This document shows positions 57,410 to 64,000 of a stretch of 64,000 nucleotides of DNA, one piece after another (position 1 is the first letter of the stretch; every line of letters starts with the position of its first letter). The position numbers and the translations under genes are program-made. The notes beneath the pieces were generated by a model. It searched no databases. It was not told the DNA's origin and was given only the letters and a program-made list of their open reading frames with translations. This DNA is from Variovorax paradoxus B4 (GTDB lineage Bacteria > Pseudomonadota > Gammaproteobacteria > Burkholderiales > Burkholderiaceae_C), in assembly GCF_000463015.1 (NCBI RefSeq), contig NC_022247.1, positions 2,480,001 to 2,544,000 on the forward strand, read 5' to 3'.

Positions 57410-58315
57410 ATGAACAGAATCGGATTCATCGCTTCGTCGATCCTCGTGCTGCTGGTGCTGCTGAGCTCGACGCTCTTCGTCGTCGACCAGCGCCAGTTCG
57501 GCGTGGTGTATGCCCTCGGCCAGATCAAGCAGGTCATCACCGAGCCTGGCCTGAACTTCAAGCTGCCGCCGCCGTTCCAGAACGTGTCGTACATCGACAA
57601 GCGGCTGCTCACGCTCTCCAGCCTCGACACCGAGCCCATGCTCACGGCCGAGAAGCAGCGCGTGGTGATCGACTGGTACGTGCGCTGGCGCATCATCGAT
57701 CCGCAGGCCTACATCCGCAACGTGGGCCTCGACGAAAACGCGGGTGCCACGCAGCTCAACCGCGTGGTGCGCAATGCCTTCCAGGAAAACATCAACAAGC
57801 GCACCGTGCGCGACCTGATCTCGGTGCGCCGCGAGGCGCTGATGGCCGACGTCCAGCGCGAGGTGCTGGCCGTGGTGAAGGGTGCCAAGCCCTGGGGCGT
57901 TGACGTCATCGACGTGCGCATCACGCGTGTCGACTATGTGGAAGCCATCACCGAATCGGTCTACCGCCGGATGGAGGCAGAGCGCAAGCGCGTGGCCAAT
58001 GAATTGCGTTCGACCGGCTATGCCGAGGGCGAAAAGATCCGCGCCGACGCCGACCGCCAGCGCGAGGTGACCGTGGCGAACGCCTACCGCGATGCCCAGA
58101 AGATCAAGGGCGAGGGCGATGCCCAGGCCGCCGCCGCCTACAGCGAGGCCTTCGGCCGCGACCCGCAGTTCGCGCAGTTCTACCGCAGCCTCGACGCCTA
58201 CAAGCAGAGCTTCAACAAGAAGAGCGACGTGATGGTGCTCGACCCGTCGTCGGACTTCTTCCGCGCCATGCAGAGCGCCGGCACGCCCGCAGGCAACGCT
58301 CCTCCACGCCGCTGA
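57410..58315 (+). CDS. hflC: FtsH regulator HflC
   Basis: A 301-residue partner of HflK. A signal-anchor helix (about 3-25) is followed by the SPFH domain ('LFVVDQRQFGVVYALGQI' onwards) and a helical region with 'YAEGEKIRADADRQREV' and 'GEGDAQAAAAYSEAFG', both typical of HflC. The C-terminus ends at 'VMVLDPSSDFFRAM'. ATG 57410 gives the anchor helix. Order hfq-hflX-hflK-hflC-yjeT is kept as in E. coli. Confidence 0.95.
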   Translation: MNRIGFIASSILVLLVLLSSTLFVVDQRQFGVVYALGQIKQVITEPGLNFKLPPPFQNVSYIDKRLLTLSSLDTEPMLTAEKQRVVIDWYVRWRIIDPQAYIRNVGLDENAGATQLNRVVRNAFQENINKRTVRDLISVRREALMADVQREVLAVVKGAKPWGVDVIDVRITRVDYVEAITESVYRRMEAERKRVANELRSTGYAEGEKIRADADRQREVTVANAYRDAQKIKGEGDAQAAAAYSEAFGRDPQFAQFYRSLDAYKQSFNKKSDVMVLDPSSDFFRAMQSAGTPAGNAPPRR

Positions 58316-58333
58316 TCCGGCGCCGGGCCGCCC

Positions 58334-58522
58334 GTGAGCGCCGAAATCTTCTGGAGCGCGCTGGCGCTGGTCCTGGTGATCGAAGGCATCCTGCCTTTTG
58401 TCTCGCCGGGCGGGTGGCGGCGCGGTTTCGGGCAGCTCATGCAGCTGCGCGACGGCCAGCTGCGCTTCTTCGGACTCTGCAGCATCTTGATGGGTTTGGC
58501 CCTTCTTTGGCTGCTGGGGTAG
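58334..58522 (+). CDS. yjeT: DUF2065 / YjeT family membrane protein
   Basis: A 62-residue protein with two membrane helices (about 5-22 and 43-61) around a short loop 'PFVSPGGWRRGFGQLMQLRDGQLRF', the DUF2065 pattern. In E. coli yjeT follows hflC in the same way. Starts with GTG at 58334; no strong ribosome site. Function is unknown. Confidence 0.85.
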   Translation: MSAEIFWSALALVLVIEGILPFVSPGGWRRGFGQLMQLRDGQLRFFGLCSILMGLALLWLLG

Positions 58523-58565
58523 CGCGGCCCGGTAGAATCCCGGTTTAACCACGCCCCCGATCCCC

Positions 58566-59726
58566 ATGTCCGCCTGGGTCCTCCCGGATCACATTGCCGA
58601 TGTGCTGCCTTCCGAGGCGCGCCACATCGAAGAACTTCGACGCCAGCTGCTCGATACCGCCCGTGGCTATGGCTACGAGCTGGTAATGCCGCCGCTGCTC
58701 GAGCACCTCGAGTCGCTGCTGTCCGGCACCGGCGAGGCGCTCGACCTCCAAACCTTCAAGCTGGTCGATCAGCTCTCGGGCCGCAGCATGGGCCTCCGGG
58801 CCGACACCACGCCCCAGGTGGCGCGCATCGATGCCCACCTGTTGAACCGCGAAGGCGTGGCGCGGCTGTGCTACTGCGGACCGGTGCTGCACACCCGCCC
58901 CGACCGGCCGCACGCCACGCGCGAGCCCCTGCAGTTCGGGGCCGAAATCTATGGCCATGCGGGGCTCGAGGCCGATACCGAAGTGCTGCTGCTCGCGCTC
59001 GATTGCCTGCATGCGTCGGGCCTGAAGGACGGCGTGATCGTCGACCTGGCCGACGCGCGCATCGTGCGGGCGCTGTTTGCCGGCGTGCCGGTCGACGCCG
59101 CCATGCTGGCGCGCGTGCATGCGGCGCTGGTTGCCAAGGACGCGAGCGAACTGCATGCGCTCACGCGCAATTTCCCGGCGTCGTCGCGCGACGGGCTGCG
59201 CGCGCTGGTCCAGCTGTATGGCGATGCGTCGGTGCTCGACGAGGCCGCCAAGGCCCTCAAGGGCACGCCGGCCGTGCGCGCGGCGCTGGCCGGACTGAAG
59301 CAGCTGGCCGAGAGCCTCGGCGCCGATTCGGCGCGGCAGATCAGTTTCGACCTGGCCGACCTGCGCGGCTACGCCTACTACAGCGGCATGCGCTTCGGCA
59401 TCTACGTGCCGGGCGCGGCCGACGCGCTGGTGCGCGGCGGCCGCTACGACGAGGTCGGCGCCGTGTTCGGCCGCAACCGGCCGGCGGTCGGCTTCAGCCT
59501 TGACGTGCGCGAGCTGGTCGGCGTGCTGCCGGCGCGTCCGCTGCGCGCGGCCATCCGCGCGCCCTGGAGCGATGCGGCCGGCCTGCGAGATGCCATTGCC
59601 GGGCTGCGCAGGGCCGGCGAGATCGTGGTCTGCGTGCTGCCGGGCCACGGCAGCGAAATCGATGAATTCCATTGCGACCGCGAGCTCGTCGAGCACGCAG
59701 GGCAGTGGCAAGTCCGAGCTATCTGA
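58566..59726 (+). CDS. hisZ: ATP phosphoribosyltransferase regulatory subunit HisZ
   Basis: A 386-residue HisRS paralogue that activates the short form of HisG in histidine synthesis. It has the class II synthetase fold ('[31 protein letters not shown]', '[10 protein letters not shown]', '[13 protein letters not shown]', 'GGRYDEVG') but lacks the HisRS anticodon-binding domain and the intact motif 2 of the ligase. hisG is not in the window. ATG at 58566 begins '[14 protein letters not shown]'. purA follows after 23 bases; the hisZ-purA pair is common in betaproteobacteria. Confidence 0.93.
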   Translation: MSAWVLPDHIADVLPSEARHIEELRRQLLDTARGYGYELVMPPLLEHLESLLSGTGEALDLQTFKLVDQLSGRSMGLRADTTPQVARIDAHLLNREGVARLCYCGPVLHTRPDRPHATREPLQFGAEIYGHAGLEADTEVLLLALDCLHASGLKDGVIVDLADARIVRALFAGVPVDAAMLARVHAALVAKDASELHALTRNFPASSRDGLRALVQLYGDASVLDEAAKALKGTPAVRAALAGLKQLAESLGADSARQISFDLADLRGYAYYSGMRFGIYVPGAADALVRGGRYDEVGAVFGRNRPAVGFSLDVRELVGVLPARPLRAAIRAPWSDAAGLRDAIAGLRRAGEIVVCVLPGHGSEIDEFHCDRELVEHAGQWQVRAI

Positions 59727-59734
59727 ATTTTTGA

Positions 59735-61081
<1,347 letters not shown>

Positions 61082-61099
61082 ACAGGAACGAACCAGACC

Positions 61100-61624
61100 A
61101 TGTTGACCGAAGACGGCAAGCATCTCTACGTCAGCTACGACGAGTACCACAACCTGATCGAGAAGCTCGCGATCAAGGTGCACCAGTCGGGCTGGGAGTT
61201 CGACACGATCCTGTGCCTCGCGCGCGGCGGCATGCGTCCCGGCGACGTGCTTTCGCGCATCTTCGACAAGCCGCTGGCGATCATGTCGACCAGCTCGTAC
61301 CGCGCCGACGCCGGCACGGTGCAGGGCCACCTGGACATCGCCCGCTTCATCACCACGCCCAAGGGCGAGATCGCCGGCAAGGTGCTGCTGGTGGACGACC
61401 TGGCCGACTCGGGCCACACGCTGCATGCGGTGATGGACATGCTGCGCAACAACTACAAGCCGATCACCGAGCTGCGCAGTGCGGTACTCTGGACCAAGGC
61501 GCTGTCGACCTTCACGCCCGACTACTCGGTCGAGTACCTGGCGACGAATCCGTGGATCCACCAGCCCTTCGAGGGCTATGACTCGCTCGGTGCCGAGAAG
61601 CTGCTGGAGAAGTGGTCGGTCTGA
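61100..61624 (+). CDS. Purine phosphoribosyltransferase-like protein
   Basis: A 174-residue type I phosphoribosyltransferase. The PRPP-binding motif is 'VLLVDDLADSGHTL', and 'DTILCLARGGMRPGDVLSRIFD' forms the PPi loop. Its place after purA suggests salvage of a purine base such as hypoxanthine, xanthine or guanine (Gpt/Hpt-like), but the specificity loop does not clearly match E. coli Gpt or Hpt. It may be a stand-alone salvage enzyme or a related regulator. It ends at a structured region at 61625-61671. Confidence 0.8.
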   Translation: MLTEDGKHLYVSYDEYHNLIEKLAIKVHQSGWEFDTILCLARGGMRPGDVLSRIFDKPLAIMSTSSYRADAGTVQGHLDIARFITTPKGEIAGKVLLVDDLADSGHTLHAVMDMLRNNYKPITELRSAVLWTKALSTFTPDYSVEYLATNPWIHQPFEGYDSLGAEKLLEKWSV

Positions 61625-61671
61625 CCTGGCGGCGCTTGCGGCAGCGCCTCATCGGCATTCGGACCGCCAGG
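61625..61671 (+). other. Stem-enclosed hairpin after the phosphoribosyltransferase gene
   Basis: CCTGGCGG (61625-61632), directly after the stop codon, pairs perfectly with CCGCCAGG (61664-61671) and encloses a smaller CGCT/AGCG hairpin. No T-tract follows, so a standard terminator is not supported. It may stabilise the end of the purA transcript. Confidence 0.4.
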
Positions 61672-61800
61672 CTGTAGGCGCAGCGCGCATATGCGTTGGC
61701 GTGGCTTGCAGCAGCCGCCGCAACGATGTAGAACCTTGGCGTCAAAGGCTCGAGTTCACAGGCAAGCTTGGAACCGTTCGCGGCTCCGAAGGAGTGACGC

Positions 61801-62355
61801 ATGTTAGCGGCCGAATGCGCGTGGGCCATCTTGCGCGCCGAGCACGTTCGCACCCGGGAGTTGCTGGCTCGCCTCGAAACGGCGATGAAGGCAAGGGGCG
61901 AGGCGAGCGTCCAGCAACGGGCAAGGGCTGCCATCGAAGTCATTGAACGTCTTCAGGCCTTCGAAGAAACAACGCACCGCCCCAAAGGCGTTGTGATGCT
62001 GAACATGCTGCGTGGCAGGTCGAGCGAAGCTGACAGGCTTCTCGACCAGCTTGACTCGGAGAGTGAATGCTGCAGCGGCCTCCTCTCACAGGCAAAGACC
62101 GTCCTGGAGCGTGCCGAGGCCGGCAATGCGAGCGCAGCCGTGGAGGCCGACGCGCTGTTGCAACAGCACCGGCAGTTCATGTACGTGCATTTGGACAAGG
62201 AAGACACGCTTCTGCATTCGCAAACCGCACTGCTGCTCACGGCCGAGGAATGGGCCGCCGTGGTCTCGTCCATTTCGAAAGAGGTGGGAGAAGCGAGGGA
62301 GCGTGAACATCGGCGCCCACCGGTGCGCAGGCAAGTCCCAAAGCCCGCGGCCTGA
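61801..62355 (+). CDS. Hemerythrin-like domain protein
   Basis: A 184-residue helical protein that fits the hemerythrin HHE fold: 'LRAEHVRTRELLARLE' (helix 1 with His), 'FEETTHRPKGVVMLNML' (helix 2), 'ALLQQHRQFMYVHLDKEDTLLHSQTA' (helices 3-4 with the HxxxE-type His and Glu ligands). Such proteins bind a di-iron centre and sense or carry oxygen, NO or repair iron centres. Not every ligand can be assigned with certainty from sequence. It is preceded by a 176-base gap and has a GGAG ribosome site. It is convergent with the VOC gene, 29 bases apart, and likely alone. Confidence 0.65.
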   Translation: MLAAECAWAILRAEHVRTRELLARLETAMKARGEASVQQRARAAIEVIERLQAFEETTHRPKGVVMLNMLRGRSSEADRLLDQLDSESECCSGLLSQAKTVLERAEAGNASAAVEADALLQQHRQFMYVHLDKEDTLLHSQTALLLTAEEWAAVVSSISKEVGEAREREHRRPPVRRQVPKPAA

Positions 62356-62384
62356 CGACCTGGGAAGAGGGCAACCGCCTGCGA

Positions 62385-62846
62385 TCAGCGTCGTTCCGCA
62401 CCGTCGGAATCGAACATCGCGGTGTAGCGCCGCTGCATTTCCTCCGGCGTCAGCTTCTCGATGCTGTGGCCCACGTTCCAGCGGTGGCCGAACGGGTCGC
62501 GGAACACGCCGGATCGCTCGCCGTAGAACTGGTCCTGCGGCGCCATGTCCAGCGTGGCGCCGGCTGCCACGGCACGCGCCACCACGGCGTCGGCATCGTC
62601 CACGTGCAGGTGCAGCGTCACTGCGGTGCCGCCCAGGGTCCTGGCGCTGGGGATGCCGTATTCGGCGAACTCGTCCGAGATCATCAGGATTGCGCCGTTG
62701 TGGAAGTCGAGCTCCGCATGGCCGATGCGGCCGCTTGGCTCGGTGAGCCGGAAGATCTCCTTGACTTCGAAGACCTTGCAATAGAAGTCGATGGCCGCGC
62801 CGGCATCGTCGACGCAGAGATACGGAAACAGTTCGTGGATGGCCAT
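62385..62846 (-). CDS. VOC (glyoxalase/bleomycin resistance-fold) protein
   Basis: A 153-residue protein of the vicinal oxygen chelate superfamily, of the PhnB/YaeR-like sort. Strands 'ELFPYLCVDDAGAAIDFYCKVF', 'HAELDFHNGAILMISDEF' and 'FYGERSGVFRDPFGHRWNVG' show the paired betaalphabetabetabeta modules, and Asp/Glu ligands are available. Enzymatic role and substrate are unknown; this group contains demethylases, lyases and resistance proteins. ATG at 62846 is preferred since it starts the domain; an upstream in-frame start at 62915 would add 23 poorly conserved residues. It lies downstream of the AraC regulator on the same strand and could be its target. Confidence 0.75.
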   Translation of the reverse strand: MAIHELFPYLCVDDAGAAIDFYCKVFEVKEIFRLTEPSGRIGHAELDFHNGAILMISDEFAEYGIPSARTLGGTAVTLHLHVDDADAVVARAVAAGATLDMAPQDQFYGERSGVFRDPFGHRWNVGHSIEKLTPEEMQRRYTAMFDSDGAERR

Positions 62847-62936
62847 GTCGGTGTCCGCTCGGGTTGATGGGATGCCGGCGATTTTGGCTGCCGCGGCAGG
62901 CGTCGTCTTGAACAAAATTGACCTGCCGGCAGGCGC

Positions 62937-63848
62937 TCAGACCCGCACGTGGCGCGAGGACGTCGGGGCCGCGCGCCGGTAGGCCTCGGGCGACATGCCG
63001 GTGATCGCAAGGAATTCGCGGCTGAAGTGCGCCTGGTCGCTGTAGCCGGCATCCAGCGCCAGCTCGACCCAGGGCTGGGTCGGATCCAGTGCGAACTGCC
63101 CGATCACGCGGTCGAAGCGCAGCATGCGTGCGTACTGCTTGGGTGCGATGCCGGTCATGCCGCGAAAGAGCGCGATGAAGCGCCGGTGGCTGTAGCCGCT
63201 TTGCTTCACCAGTTCGCGGATCGCGCCGGCTTTCGGGCTGCCGCCGGCGCCGGACAGGCCGGCCAGCGCGTGCGCCACCGCGGGGTGCAGGCCATGCGTC
63301 GCGCAGGCGGACAGGCGCGCACTCAGCAGGGCATCGAGGATCGCGAGCTGGCGCGCCAGGGAGCCGGTGCCGTGGAGCTGCTCGAGTGCGAAGCCCGCGT
63401 CCGCACCCCAGAGCGCTTCGAGCGGCGTGTGGCACCCGGCCAGTGCGTCTTCCGGTGCGCCGAGCAGCGCCCTGGCCGCGCCCGGTTGCAGCATCACGCC
63501 GACCGAGCGCGTCTCGACCGACACGTCACGCACGAAAAACGCGCAGCGGGTCCCGCCCACCATGGCGTAGCCCACCGTGTAGCCGTGCGTGTCGGCATCG
63601 TTGCGGAACAGGCGCAGCGGCGGTCCGGCGAGCCGGAACACCAGGTGCATGCCGCCCGTGGGCAGCACATGCTCGCGCGCGCCCGGCCGCTCGGCGGCCG
63701 CGCCCGCGGGGGCCGAGGCCCACATCAGCCGCACGTAGGGCCGCAGGCAAGGGGAGGGGAGTCTCGTCAGCTGCGGCACGGCGTGGCTCTCGAGGAAAAC
63801 AGGCAGTTGCCCATCGGCGCATTGTGCGGCGGAATGCCGCGCTAGCAT
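62937..63848 (-). CDS. AraC family transcriptional regulator
   Basis: A roughly 300-residue regulator. The N-terminal domain (about 15-150, 'LRPYVRLMWA', 'EHVLPTGGMHLVFRL') resembles the DUF6597-type sensing domain found in AraC proteins of the AdpA/'PobR-like' class. The C-terminal double HTH (about 200-300) has 'VKQSGYSHRRFIALFRGMTGIAPKQYARML' and 'WVELALDAGYSDQAHFSREFLAITGMSPEAYR'. The start is uncertain: ATG 63848 is used, ATG 63857 and GTG 63779 are alternatives, the last giving a more usual gap to the divergent gene. Ligand unknown; the VOC gene downstream and the cystathionine beta-lyase gene opposite are possible targets. Confidence 0.82.
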   Translation of the reverse strand: MLARHSAAQCADGQLPVFLESHAVPQLTRLPSPCLRPYVRLMWASAPAGAAAERPGAREHVLPTGGMHLVFRLAGPPLRLFRNDADTHGYTVGYAMVGGTRCAFFVRDVSVETRSVGVMLQPGAARALLGAPEDALAGCHTPLEALWGADAGFALEQLHGTGSLARQLAILDALLSARLSACATHGLHPAVAHALAGLSGAGGSPKAGAIRELVKQSGYSHRRFIALFRGMTGIAPKQYARMLRFDRVIGQFALDPTQPWVELALDAGYSDQAHFSREFLAITGMSPEAYRRAAPTSSRHVRV

Positions 63849-63855
63849 CGGGGCC

Positions 63856-64000
63856 ATGAGCAAGCCCTCCACGACCCTGATTCACCACCCCTACACGCCG
63901 CCCGCCAACTTCGCCGCGCCGCAGCCCGGCATCTACAAGGCCTCGACGGTATTTTTCGCCGACGTGGCCGCGATGCGCGCGCGCGACTGGAAGACCAAGG
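63856..64000 (+). CDS. metC: Cystathionine beta-lyase, N-terminal part (cut by window end)
   Basis: Only the first 48 residues are present. 'MSKPSTTLIHHPYTPP' and 'FKASTVFF'-like 'YKASTVFFADVAAMRARDW' fit the N-terminus of MetC-type PLP enzymes of the Cys/Met transsulfuration family, where 'STVFF...' precedes the tyrosine-rich active-site loop. The PLP lysine is beyond the window. ATG 63856 is very close to the possible start of the divergent AraC gene, so promoters must overlap coding sequence. Assignment to metC rather than metB or metZ is moderately sure. Confidence 0.7.
   Translation, partial: MSKPSTTLIHHPYTPPANFAAPQPGIYKASTVFFADVAAMRARDWKTK

Noticed and set aside
58566..59726. A second histidyl-tRNA synthetase
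   Set aside because: The ligase motif 2 and anticodon domain are missing, and the gene order matches hisZ.

Overview
The window is a GC-rich, densely packed chromosomal segment from a betaproteobacterium. Gene content and order fit Burkholderiales, most likely Comamonadaceae and probably Variovorax or a close relative. This rests on recalled gene order (aceE-aceF-lpdA with a FixL/FixJ-like pair behind it; pilW-rodZ-ispG-hisS-yfgM-bamB-der-hfq-hflX-hflK-hflC-hisZ-purA) and protein style, not on a database search. I see no rRNA, intact tRNA, insertion sequence or CRISPR array.

Layout. 1-3160 is accessory: a partial protein with a BNR-propeller-like segment, an astacin-like secreted metalloprotease, a decayed type I restriction (HsdR) fragment and a second unidentified fragment. 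It ends at what looks like the right edge of an integrated island (paired GGGGGT repeats, a tRNA-3'-like tract and an orphan strong terminator). 3286-14520 is housekeeping: an L-2-hydroxyglutarate-oxidase-like flavoprotein, YqjD/YqjE-type membrane proteins, pyrD and rpiA back to back, a minus-strand run folD-prlC-glutaredoxin, and a two-component system. 14725-21567 is the pyruvate dehydrogenase operon (aceE, aceF, an HslV-like Ntn hydrolase, lipoyl-bearing lpdA) with ATGA overlaps. 21650-29488 is mixed: NlpC/P60 hydrolase, PQQ-type sugar dehydrogenase, lipoprotein hydrolase, an HpaB/AbfD-superfamily enzyme with a divergent TetR regulator and a clear operator, an isochorismatase-like hydrolase and prpE.

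29667-36394 is the 2-oxoglutarate dehydrogenase operon (sucA, sucB, lpd) followed by zapE. 36391-45504 carries a periplasmic coiled-coil protein, a PP2C phosphatase, a DUF465 protein coupled to an XPD/DinG-type helicase, bamD divergent from rluD, scpB-rluB and ndk. 45526-61624 is one long co-directional block joining RNA modification (rlmN), pilus and cell shape (pilW, rodZ), isoprenoids (ispG), tRNA charging (hisS, hisZ), outer-membrane assembly (yfgM, bamB), ribosome assembly (der, hflX), RNA regulation (hfq), membrane protease control (hflK/C) and purines (purA, a phosphoribosyltransferase). The right end has a hemerythrin-like protein, a VOC protein, an AraC regulator and the start of a cystathionine beta-lyase.

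The most unusual items are the proteasome-type (HslV-like) hydrolase translationally coupled between aceF and lpdA, the three lipoyl domains of that operon with near-identical copies in AceF and LpdA, a possible three-way-junction leader before the yqjD-like gene, a probable leaderless nlpC-type mRNA, and the island edge with its orphan terminator.
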